Below are positions 1-12,210 of a DNA stretch of 64,000 nt, piece by piece. Positions within the stretch are counted from its first letter, which is position 1; every line of letters starts with the position of its first letter. The notes beneath the pieces were generated by a model. The model was not told where the DNA came from and ran no database searches. It worked only from the letters and a program-made list of their open reading frames with translations. This DNA is from Hymenolepis diminuta (taxonomy: Eukaryota; Platyhelminthes; Cestoda; Cyclophyllidea; Hymenolepididae): the NCBI GenBank assembly GCA_900708905.1, contig CAADRB010000070.1, positions 366,261 to 430,260 of the forward strand. Direction: 5' to 3'. The position numbers were made by a program, and so were the translations under genes.

Positions 1-262
1 ACGCTTACTCGTAGGTCTGCTCTCTCATACCTTCACCCCAACTGTCAGTGAACAAAGAACGCGAAATCGCGGTCTCTCACCTTGTCGTACCCCATTTCGC
101 CCGCTCTCCACAATCAGCACTGAGGGATTGCCCTCCCTCACTACTGAAGCCTCCCTCTTTCATCCCAATTCCTCCACCCACTCCTTCCTCCTTTTCCACT
201 CTCATGCACTCACAATACACACTCTCACAATATTCAACCCGACTCTCACTTGGTCTTCTCAC
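1..262 (-). repeat. Purine-rich dispersed repeat (family B), minus copy
   Basis: The inverse-oriented relative of 29722-29955. The + strand is strongly pyrimidine-rich (tcctccacccactccttcc). The short open frames here look like a by-product of composition. The copy may extend beyond the window's left edge. Confidence 0.4.
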
Positions 263-450
263 TCATTAAAAACTGTTGTCTCTTGCTAGCCTTAGGAAGA
301 TCATAGATTCTAGGAAGAGATATCTAGCCCAATTTGGTGTGCTTTCTAAAGTGACCCTACTTGGGAGGATTACAGCTCCTTTCAGTCATTGTCTGGGATG
401 TATAATAATTCCCTATGCATGACAAATCGTCACACAATATTTGTTCGCAG

Positions 451-663
451 TTAACATCATTGAGTAAACAATATAGTCTATCGGAAGATGGCAATGAAAA
501 AAGGAGATTTCCTCAAATAAAGCAGGCAGCCGGGATAGTTACGCGAACGACAATAGCGGAAAACATAAAAGATGAAAACAAAAGATTAAAAGTATATATC
601 TACATTGATGGAAGACTCAAACTTACAAATCAGAACAGCACTAGACGGCACCTTAGGAGAGAT
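451..663 (+). CDS. Candidate orphan exon, unknown product
   Basis: An open frame is flanked by atttgttcgcag and a gtaaga donor at 664; a second donor, gtatat, is at 681. The 213 bases are 71 codons in phase 0 at both ends. The Lys/Arg/Ser-rich peptide, with KDENKRLKVYIYIDG, matches no family I recognise. Chance is a real possibility in AT-rich DNA. Confidence 0.2.
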
Positions 664-3600
664 GTAAGATGGGAGATCAGGTATATAATTTTTTTTCCGA
701 GAATTTGGAGAACCTGAGATTTAGATACATTAGAAACATCAGGAGACTTTTTAGCCCCAATTTTTATATAAAGACCCTTTATGTTGTGGGTAATCTCTGC
801 ACTGGCTTTTTGCCTTCAGCATTGTAAAATCCTCAGAGATGGCAAATTATGCCTGCTCGTCGCCTGTTGTAAACTAATTGCCTTCCAAGTCCCAGAACTT
901 ACTGCGAATTAGCCCATTTTAACAGATATGCAAATTTTATGAACAATTAACGATAAGTTGTTTATTTAACTATTCTTGTATTAAAATTATTCATTATTAT
1001 TGCAAAGGAGGTATCTCACTTTTCACATTTTCGTTCATAACTCTAGTTGTATTAGAAGGGGACACTTTGTAGAGATGATTTAATATCAGACAGAATCGAA
1101 GGTGAATAAGTGCTGGAAAGGGTATTTTTGATTCCTCAGATTGGAGTGATGCAGCACAAATCTTAGCTGATGTAAGGTAGAAAGACTCTTTATTCTCTCT
1201 ATTATCAACCGGCTGCCCTTGACTAGACGAGTTGGAGTGGCATGATCAGTCCCTCCATCAGCCAGATCAATAAGTTTGAATGTGGTAGATATCAACCCAC
1301 GAAAATCCTGAAATTTTCTCAGTGAAACTTCAAAACGTGATGGGGTGAACTATACTTCATGGTAATGAAGTGGATCATTTTGTAGAAATAACCGCTAAGG
1401 GTAATAACAAACAATCGTCCACGGTGAGGGTTCTAGAGAGTTTGAGAGAGATTAGGAGTAGAGAAGGTAAGAGAGAAGCGTAGAGGCTGGTGAATGATGG
1501 AATGGTTCCGGATATCGCTGATTGGGGAAACTGAACACTAACTGTGCTCATTCAAGAGTCACTAATTAAAATAAATCGCCTGAGGACACACGACGGTACT
1601 CTACAGGGAACTTTATGTTGTAATGGAGCTTCAAGCGTCACTGTGAGGTCGAGATACTTAAGTCCCAGAGATTAGGGGTGACCCAGATAAAAGTTTTGAA
1701 GACACATAAAGATTTATCCTTCAAGTTGATGGATTAAAATGTAAATGAATTAGGAATCTTTTGATTCCTTAACATGATTGATGCCTCCATTCCACCTGCC
1801 TTCATTCATTGCCTGCTTAGATGTTTTATTACAATGAAAATTAGTTTAATCATATAATAGATTATGTGCAATGAATTTGAAAATGTGACCTAAAGGAAAT
1901 ATAGAAAAGAGATTATTAATTTTTTACGCCTACTTAAAGATTGAGGGAGAAAAGGAGGTCATCTGTACTAAATGAGGAGCGTTTTAATTGTGATAAATGA
2001 TCTAATTTACTAAGGAAACCTATTAGCGTATAAGAAGCGAGGTGAATCACTAGCAGTATTATGGTTAATATTTTCGCCAGTTAAATAAAAATTCTTTTAC
2101 GATGTCTGAGGAAAGACTAATAAAAAACGTGACTATTTTTTCTCGAGCCCTTCAAAGTAAAGTTGCGTATGCTTGATCTGATTCTGCGAGAAGCTCAAGC
2201 AAAACTGATCCCGCCTGTCAATAATGTCTAATGATATAACTATGGAGGCGACACATTCATTACTTTAAGGTGTAATATTGATGTAATTGATAAAAACCCC
2301 ATATGTCAGATGCTTATTAAAGGCTCTTTAAATAAGATAGTGGAAATTTTATAAGTTTCTTCCCCTGATATTAAAAAAAGACGTGAAAGAAGGTTATTCA
2401 ACTGTGTTATTAAATAAAACATTGAAGAAGAAGGAATTTCAAGTTTTTTTAAGGTAGATTCTATATTTTGAGCAAAGACAAGTTATGCGCATTTGTTTTA
2501 TTATAATAAATCAATAACTCAGTTATTTGGGTTTAAAAAATAAATTTTATTCGATATAGTTTGACAGATATGTCATACCTAATTAATAATAATTTGAATC
2601 CACAGCTGTTAATTCGGGACTTTAAGGGTTCTCAAGTCAGCACCTTCAGACTCGGAAGATGACGGTGATGCATATGGATAGCAACATACCTGAGAAAAGT
2701 TTCCTTCACCATTCAGTTATCATACGAAGACAAGTTGCCTTTAAGTGGCACAGTTCTATAAAAGAAGGTAGCTTTTTCGGTCAACTTTGGTCTGTTCTGC
2801 CGAAGAAAGTGACTTGATTTGCTGAACGTATAGGGAAGCGGGGTCGTGCAAATTTTTCAATTGCTCATTAAACTAAAAGTGTGAGGGTGGTTTTCTAGTG
2901 AAAAGAAAGGCTTAGAGAATATTCTAAACATATTTACAACTATTGAATGTTATCTGCAGTATCTCCAAAAGTAGATAGCTAATGCTACTGCAACTCCTGT
3001 CTGGAAAACAAATCTGTCATGTAAAGATTTATTAGTGCAAGCAGCAAAACTGAGAAGAGATAAATTCTTTATTTATTAAATAAATCATAGCTACATGGAA
3101 TTTGTTTAAATGCTGTTAGGTATCCATAGCGCTTGTAAAAACATATCGCTTTAATCCGTTAAAAATTCATTTCCAACTTTTCCGCCTATCAGGAAATTTG
3201 ACTTTTTCAGTAAAACAAACATGAAATTAAACATAAAAAAATTCAAATTTATCTTAACTATGTTTAACAATTATTTTCAGTTCCCCGATCTAAAATTCTC
3301 TGGTTTTCATTAGAAATCGCAAAAATTGTTCAGATAAATAATTAAAACAATTCAACAGCTACAAGGCATTTGTTGTCTGCAACCAACTTGCTTTTCGCAT
3401 TTAAAATAGAGAAAAGTATCTGTGTAAACTATTTTATTTATAAAAAACCAATAACAGTTGTTCTCAGAGTTTTAAATTAACGAATCCTAAATATGCTTAA
3501 GCAAAAATTTTTGTGAAATTTACAAGTAAATTCATTCGAAATTCGAGGACTTCCTTAACTGCTTGTTAGTAAACCCCGGAACAACTGGCAGTTTCAATAG

Positions 3601-5264
3601 GAAACGGAAATGAATGTCAGTTCCTTTTTCTTATTGTTGGTGAGCCAAAAATAGCTTCTTAGACTGTCTGCTAATAACTTCAGATACAAATGACGCCTGC
3701 CTCAAAGCAGAACGATCTGTTATCATGTGGTAACAATAACCTCTTCCGACTAGATCTGAAAGCGATTAAGTGTTCCAGTCCCATGTGCTTCGCCAGTTAT
3801 AAAAACAAAAATTTCGCCTTGAGGAAGTGTCTAATTGTGGGGTTCATTAACAACTGACAGTATGAATTTAATGGGAGAGAAGAAAATAACTAAGATTAAA
3901 GTCGGGACATCAATCGAGTCTTACTTAAATGTACTTTTGCATTGAGGTTGTGCCTCTTTTACTTCACAGGTATAATTCTCTACTTCATGACCTACAGTCC
4001 AAATGTCCGAATCTGAGCTCTGATTTCACTTGAGTATTTGCATTCGTGACATTCAGAACTTATGGATGGTTAATCATTAGATTTCGAAAAAAACTTTTCT
4101 TTCCAGTAGCTAATTAAACAAAATAGGACTCTTGATTTGCTGATTTCACCTGGTTTCACTATCTGTCACTACTTTTGAACGGCTTTACTCCTCTCCACTG
4201 TCAGACGCTTTTCGTTATTGAAACTATATTTATTTTGAGTTACAGCAGGCAATATTTTAATGTTCATGAAGTGGCAATAATTGTTTGGCCATTATTTACC
4301 TTATCAAGATAAAAATAATTTATTATTTGTGACATTTTAAGAGAATTAAAAGACTCTCACTGACAAAATACTTTCACATTTAATTTGAATTTGAATAACA
4401 AATTTTTGACCTTGAAAATGGCATTTTTTCACTAGCATATAAAGTTTAAAGTTGAACTATTTTAAAGCTAAATTGATATTAATGCAATCCAGTCATGTAG
4501 TTAAGTTTTTCTTGAATTAATGAGTAAAACAAAATTTTGAAAATGAACATTCTTGCAGAATAACAGGCGTCCGTAAATACGTTTCAATAAAAGTAAAATA
4601 TAAGGAGTATTTTCAGATCTTTGCAATAATTTGCGGTTGATAATATCCGAGAAGACTAACGAATAGTTACAAAATAAGTTTATTCACCAAAGAATATTAA
4701 TAAAAAATCTATCAAGGTTGGATTCCGCTGAATGTGCATCCGCTTTAAAAGCATTGGCCATTAGAATACGGTAAACATAACACCACGGATACTCACGTAT
4801 TTGAATTAATAACGAAAATTTCAAATTGAAGGGTCTTTAAGGTCGGGAATTTTTAGTGAATGAAAATGGTTTAAGCCTGGCTTAGACAGGTATGGTAAAT
4901 AGCAAAAAATGAAATTGTTTTATTGAACTGCACAAAACCATACACATAAGAGACCTCAACTGATTAATATTTCAGGATTCAGCTAATTAATGTATTCAGT
5001 ACTTAGCATGTCCTCATTTTGCAAAAGTAAGTCATTTTAAATAAATATTTCATTAGGGAAATACGGTTATGTTTAAACGAAAATGAGTAGATACTTTATT
5101 TAGTAATCATAATAATAACGCTTTGTCAACGTGCGTAGTGGACACCACACAAATGAACCCTTGGCTAAACCTTGATGATCCTCTTAGAGGTCCAAATAAA
5201 CTGCAGGCTTTTACACAAGCCTATAGTAGAGTCCTCTAGTTTAAATCGCTCCCTAAATTAGCTA
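664..5264. other. No gene recognised
   Basis: AT-rich sequence with only short unrecognised frames. The minus-strand frame at 1086-1295 has no family match. Apart from the small purine-rich fragment at 1425-1510 nothing stands out. Confidence 0.5.
1425..1510 (+). repeat. Possible short fragment of repeat family A/B
   Basis: GAGAGATTAGGAGTAGAG and GAGAAGCGTAGAGGCTGGTG resemble the purine-rich part of 17901-18290, 23858-24235 and 29722-29955. Confidence 0.25.
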
Positions 5265-5470
5265 GGCTACGACCAAAGTAGCCAGAACGGAGGAGGTATA
5301 GTTCAGCAAGAAACTACTGCAAAAATATTGATCGCCGATTGGCTGGGAGGCCTTTGCACGCACCCCGCGCCTCCTCGATTCGCGATCGGTAGCAAGAACG
5401 CGCTTTACAGAATGTTTTAGCGCGGGCGAGATTCCTTCAGTCAGCCTTGGTAGTCTTGTACACTCCACAA
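5265..5470. promoter_or_regulatory. CpG-rich island with CCAAT box
   Basis: In otherwise AT-rich DNA this stretch is packed with CpG, for example CACCCCGCGCCTCC, CGATTCGCGATCGG and TAGCGCGGGCGAG. GATTGGCTGGG at about 5336-5346 is a good CCAAT box on the minus strand. It looks like an unmethylated promoter or other constrained element. No gene was recognised on either side, and the overlapping 93-codon minus-strand frame (5262-5543) has no recognisable family. Confidence 0.35.
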
Positions 5471-8400
5471 ATAATCCCTTTTTTATCAAAAATATAAAAT
5501 TGGAACGGGATTTAAATGCAAACACACACACATGCATGTACATGCGAATTCAAAAAATTAACTTCGAATCCTGTCAGTATAAATTCTTTATTTAGCGTTA
5601 TCTTCTTCATGAAAATATCCGAATAAAATAAATGATCCGTTGGTTGTCATTCATTGAAGTTTTCGATAAATTTCCGCACTCCATTATACCTACTGAAATG
5701 TTTTTCCCGTATTCAGACCTAAATGAAATTGCTATTATAAGAATGGGAAAAAATCTCTCCTTTTCAATTTATTTTCCTGTGCTAGGATTTAATAAAGTTT
5801 CTTAAGTTATTTTAATTTTAATAAAATTTGTAAAATAATTAGAAATTTTTGTAGCCTTTTATTTTAAATTTAAAAGAGGTTTAATATCCTATAAATCGAT
5901 TCCTCTTTAATGAAAACTAGGAAATTTGTTTTGAAAAAAATAATTAATCAGTATTTAATATATTAATAAAATATGCAGAAAATATAAAATTACAATCAAT
6001 GAATAATGTTGTAATTCTTTAAGCTACAAAGTCTGCTAAGTCCTGGAACCGAGCGGTGGTATTTCATCTTAACGGAATGAATTCGAGAAGTTTTTTCCAA
6101 GAAGAAAGTTAACAAATGTGTGCACAGTTAAAAATGAAGTGACAAAATGTGATGGAACGGCGCTGATTTCAGGTTGCAATATTTCATTTCTTATTACTGT
6201 TCTCGAGATCACCAGGTCTTTCTAATTTGTTGCCTATCCCATTTATTTGATCGTTTTGTTTATAAATTAATGCAAAATTTCGTTAAATAGGTCAAAAGAT
6301 GCTAAAAATGAGGATGCCTAAAGTGAGAAAGTGAATCAAATTTGAAATATGGAAAATCATTTTGCGACGGTGCAAAAAACGGCATAGGAATGAATTAGCC
6401 TTGGAAATCTCGTGATTCTGTGTGCTCATTTCCAAAACTGATATACTGAAGACAGTCTAATTGGTTAATTAAAGGAAAACTCACAAATACATAGGAACAG
6501 GAAAAAAACACCTGCGATATCTTCTGAGGAATGGGACAGGGTTGAACGTCCAAATTTAACCGTCTTTATCTTTGAACGTCCATTTAGTCCGTGGAAAATG
6601 CAGTTAACTCTTTCGGATTGGAGTCTTAACGATAACTTTTATTGTCCAGTAAAATGACCAACGTCCACTTTTTTAAAATTGTGAGAAAGTTAACATTAAC
6701 CATTAGGCGGTGCTCCTAATTTCCTCTGAAATTTAATTATTTAATTTAAGGTGGACGAAAAAATTTGAGAAAAGTATATTTAAAATAGATTTTGTTTAAC
6801 TTGATATGACTCATAATTGAAAGCGAATTCAATATTAAAATGCTTGTTAATGTATAGGCAATAAAAATGACGAATAATTGTAATATTTTGAATTGGAAAA
6901 AAAGTTTTGCTTGTAAAGATCAGAAGTTTTGTTTATATTGAATCTTTTTTCACCTTCGGCCTCATTTTAAAAATTACAGACGGTATTTCATCCTCAAAAA
7001 TCGAACTCCGAGCTCCTAGTAGATATTAATGGATACCATAATTAAAACAAATTTCGGTAATTGGTAGAATTGTAATTATTTGCAGATGAAGAATTCATTT
7101 TTTGCTGCTAGTGATAAATATGCGTATCGAATCCTGCTTACTATTCATTTTATTAAAAATTTAATATCTCAGTTGAGTATTACGGAGAAATAAGTTGCTA
7201 TTAAACTGTCTAATAATTTTTAATTTATTCTAAAATACAGACTTCTTTAAGAACACAGTAGAGACTTTGCATCTTAATGGCATACAAAATAGTGTTTATT
7301 ACTGATATTAACAATTATTACTTGGAAATTATAATCCAGACTGCTAGAAGTTTTTGCAAAATCCAAAGAAATTAAATTTCATTTTAGTTAATCAAAGAAT
7401 CAAAACACAGGCTAATGAACCATTTCATCAATCCCTACCGAAAGACACTAGCTGAGTTGCAAGACGAGAGTCAGTTCCACTTGAATAAAAGGATAATTTG
7501 TTACTCCTTGATTAATGTTTTCTTTATCCGAAGGTCATGTTTTGAGCGACAAATTGATTGATCGGATCTTGGAATATGATATATTCAATTAATAGTTTCA
7601 CATCAGTTGAATAGTTTCCAGCATAAACCTTGATGATACAGAATATGTTTTTCAGTTATTTTTTGAATAAATCGATAAAGTATATTAGCATTCATTCGAA
7701 GTTATGGATTTTCCTAGCTGAAATGTTTCAAGCACCCACTGATATGTTTTTGCTTTAAAATACATCCATTTACTTCCGAAGATAATGTGTTATGATTTTC
7801 AGACGAGGGAATGCTTAGCAAAAGCTGGTAAGAAATAGTTAGGGGAGGTTGGGGTGACTTTGTTCGTGGAATTTCGGTTTTACCTCTTCGCAGACAGTAA
7901 TTAATCAAAAGCCTAGCGTTGAATCTAATGTCAACGTTAAAGTTAACTTTCGGATATGTGGAATTACAAATGCTCCCGTCTTTAATAAGATTTAAACCAA
8001 CCGGAAAGTTGTTGGCGACGGTTGTACTTGAGGAATTTATCTATAGTACGAGAATATCACCTACTTTCCACAAACATTTGTATAGAGTTGGCAGCTTTGA
8101 AATTAACTGTTTTGCTTGAAATCTCTTGAGGCGAGAATTTGCTGTTTCAGAGATTTCATCTGTGTCTTGACAGATTCGCTTTTGTCTTGAGTTTGCGTAA
8201 GCTTCCCTTTTGATTTTCCTTGTTATCTAACAACTCAAAAAGCTCCAGAGTAAGGAAACTGGGAAGAATTTTCATAGCAATCCAAAGCTAAAATATAATT
8301 CTTTAGAATTCTCTGAATTGGCTCTTGTCATGTCATGGCCCTGCTATCCTATAATTTGCCTTCTCGCAGAATTAAGCCTGCTTTTATTAGACACCCTTAC

Positions 8401-11400
8401 TAGTATTGGAGGAAGACTGAAAAAAAGGATTAACTCCACGAAGTTCTCAATACGTTATGCTTTTACTTCGTAGAATAAATGCTGTTTCACTATTCAGTGC
8501 ATTTATTTATCTTAGGACTTTGCTTGTCATCTCATTAAGACTAGTTTAGTGGGTCTGAGAGGACCTTTCAGTCATTCCAGAGAACGAAATAATGCGAAAT
8601 ACCCTGTTCGTAGTAGAGACCATTAAATGAATGCCACTGTACCGTAATGTGTCTGTATGAAAAGAGGTGAACTTACATAAATAACTACAACCGTCTGATT
8701 CACGTGATAATGTGCGTACATATTTTCCCTGTGTACAAGAAATAATAAATTCCACAACCTTTTTGATGACATTTGAAGGACAAAGGGGATATATTTTCAT
8801 TTACAAATACCCCCTTCAAATAACATACATCACTTCACTTCACATCAGTTTATTAAACCTTCATCGTCCATCATAACGGTGCCTGGAATAACAGTTAAAA
8901 GAACCATCTGGGACTGAATGCACACAAGAACAACAGTTGCTGGGACCTTGCCGACACAAAATTAATCATTATCTAAAAGATAGCTGAAAATTTACATTTT
9001 TATATCATAGTCTTGCAAAACGGTTCCTGCTTTTGTTTTAATACTTTTAGGGTGTCTGTAAATAACTTATTCGTGAACAGTCTCTAAGATCTCATGCCTA
9101 ATTAATCATACTTCTTCAAACTTTGCAGAATACTCACGTAGACAATTATTACTTCAATGCAGATTTTAGCTTGATCATTCTGTTATTACCGTGGTTATGA
9201 GAAGAAAATGTGTACCTGAAGGTTGTCAAAACATCAAACTGGTTAGTGAGCTCTAGAGAGTGTACTCAGGGAACAGAAGCCAAATCTTACAAGTTGAATA
9301 TTAAACCATCAGGACAAGACTCTGCCCGAGGAGCAAAAGGTATAAAATTTTGTTGGACTCATTTGATGTCCTGACTTTAATTTCCGCAACTCCGTGATCT
9401 CATTCCCTTAATCCGTATTTGACTGCTTCATAGTGTCTTGCGTTTAACAACTTGTCAACAATTGACCTTTTAAAAAGTTGTCTAACAATGATTGCCTTTT
9501 ATTTTCCTTCATTTAAATCTCATTGGCTGCATTTAACATAGCCGCGATTTTAGAGATATAACTATCATATTTTATTTCAGATAATATGAAATAAATAAAT
9601 AAATGAAATGTAAACTTGTATGCATATAATTAATTAAGTTGATATTTGTAAAATCATTATTCTTAATATAATGTTGAAAATTCGATGCCAAAAATACCTT
9701 CCATTTATGGCAATATGGGGCTATCCCGAGGTTTAAAAATGGTTCACTTTAAAACGGTTTTATATTTTGTTCATATAATTTTCTACTCATTATTATATCT
9801 GTGTTGATTCAAATTTTCAACCTCTAAGTGGTAGGCAGCATATTGTACAATCATTAAACATTTTTCTTTTAGAAAAAAACTTTAGATTCATTTTTAATTG
9901 TCTTCCAGTTTAGTACTCTCTATGGTTGGTGACCCTGAAATGTTTACTTGACTAGGTTTCTGGGTCGACTCCTTTTGAACTATCAAGCATGAGCATTGAT
10001 ACAAGGCGTTCTCCAAATCCCTTATCTTACCCGGATTGAATAGTATTAAGTGAATAAGAACGGAATTTTCAAATCAACCAATAACATTTTTGCTGTACTA
10101 TCTAGAAGTGCCTAGTTTAGTCCGTTCTGAGAATTTATCAAATTAATTAAAAACTGTCCGGACGGAAATTTCTGTGGATAAATTTAACCACCTTTATTCA
10201 ACTGCATTACTAAATTTACAATTTGACAAAGGTTGAATTACATATTTAACATGCTGCAATAGGCAAATTTACATAAGAAATGGGCCACTTGAAAATGTTG
10301 TAGATGGTTCATATTTGAAAATTCTACAGCAATCTATTTTAAGTTCTTGTTCAGATGAAAGGAATCTTACATGCTAGATTAATACTATTATTTTAATTCG
10401 TTATAGACGTACTTGAGCGAAAAACGAGATCCAGACAGAAGGTAAAAACGACATCCAACTCAATGATGGGCTCCCTTCGCTTTCAGGAAAATCAAGGTGC
10501 ATCTTGAATTACCAGACTCACATGTAGACTGGTCAGTAATATAACCGCGAATAGTTTTCTTACCGATCACCAGAATTTTGAAATTTGGTTGATTCCTACC
10601 TGAAGAAATTTGAAAAATTTTATTCTGGAATGAAATGTATGCAAACCTTCGCTTTTGTAAACAAAATCAGTTATTGTTTTCTTTTTCCTCCTTCTGAACT
10701 AAATTCCACCGAAGGGAAGGTTTTCAGTCATTTTCATATTTGAAGATCCCTGAAACTTACCACAAATTAATGTGCAAAGGAATCTTTGATTCAATACGAA
10801 ATCTCGTAATTTCCCGTTTTCCCTTACTCCTGCACTCAATAGTTGTTATACCGCAAGCTGTAACTCCTTTGCTCAATTCATTTATTTGAATCAATTAAAT
10901 TGATTTAATTATTGCTCAAATAGATACGAAAGCACGGTTTTTCCTTACCTAGTTTAAATAGGATCACAACTATAATGCATTTCCCTTCCTCCAATAGACG
11001 CGCTAAATTTTTCCAACTGAAATTCCCATTTATTTTATTCCCCCTGGGGAAATCGGAGATTTGACCTGCCTTGGGAATTAGTCATTCGTGTTGCAGCGCG
11101 TTGACAGGCAAAGGGGATTTGACCTCAGGCATCTGACACAGAGGCTTACAGAAATGGTAATTACTCTCGGGATTTTGGTTTTATGCTTTTTGAAGATTTT
11201 AAGTCTAAAATGTGAAGGTAGCTATTAACCGGAATATTTATGTTGTCAGTTGAAGTTGTCAGTAAATCACTAAAATTGGCAAAACAATTAAAAATGTTAA
11301 ATTTAACTACTTATTTCATTATTAAATGAATAGAAAAGAGAGAAGAGTTATTTCTTATATTTAATGTTCTCGAAGATGTTATTGAAGAATTAACTCACAG

Positions 11401-12004
11401 CTTGCGTCGGTGAGGTACTCTGTGTTTGTAAAAAGAGTGCAAGACGCCATTATCCAAATTATAAACTTGTGCACATTAAAACATGCCTTCTCGTGTAGTA
11501 AAACAAATTAGAACCGGTTTATAAAAAATATGTGATATTGTAAGTACAAGTATCCGCAAACACCATCTCATGGAAAAATGCACTTGGTATAAATGGGCTT
11601 CAATAATTATTCTGATACTCATTTATCAACCTTTAAGCTGTTTATCGACATTCTTTTCGTTATCTCGCTTTTGTTCAAGAAATTCTACTCTCCTGGATTT
11701 TTTCAGTCTTCAAGGTCAAGATTGATATTAATTCTGTTTTCTTCCCATTCGAGTCTAATCTCACTGTCGTTCTTTCCATTATTATCCTGTCCAGTAAGGA
11801 CCCTAAAGATGGATATAGGAGCAGCCTAACTAATTATTAGGAAAATTAGTTAAAAATCCAAAGTTGGAGGGAAGAATGGAGAAAATAGTTGAGCGAGTGA
11901 TAATAAATGTTAAATGCGAATTAGAAATACGGTTACTAAAGGAATATGATTTAATAAAATTACAATTACATCGAGGAAAATGGGTTTAGTGATGATTGCC
12001 CTTT
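5471..12004. other. No gene recognised
   Basis: Begins with a short CA run followed by catgcatgtacatg at 5521-5544, then is AT-rich throughout. A short AAAT tandem run lies near 9590-9605. No convincing exon, RNA gene or mobile element was seen. Confidence 0.5.
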
Positions 12005-12210
12005 AGTAAACTTAGGAGAAAGAGGTAGAAAGCTACAAAAGCAGGGAGAGAGAAATCAGAAATCTGACGCAGGGATAAGGAAGGTGTAAATGGCAGGTAT
12101 GTCTGATGGTGGCTTGAGTCACCCCAAGAATTTACAAATGCGACGGTGTATGCACCGTGATAGCATCTTGTCGAATGGCAGTTGCGGTAGCTGACAGGCT
12201 GCACAGAAGG
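12005..12210 (+). repeat. Possible decayed member of repeat family A
   Basis: A purine-rich stretch, then GTGTAAATGGCAGG and GAGTCACCCCAAG. These echo GTGTAAATACAGAGG and GAGTCACTTGGGCAAG in family A at similar spacing. Similarity is weak. Confidence 0.25.

Noticed and set aside
415..717. Doublecortin-like domain suggested by KRLKVYIYIDG
   Set aside because: Only a few residues resemble that domain and the rest does not follow its pattern, so no family is assigned.
4561..4610. Possible mariner end, because of TAACAGGCGT at 4561 and again near 27444
   Set aside because: The ten-base match does not extend into GTTCTGTC and no paired end or transposase lies nearby.
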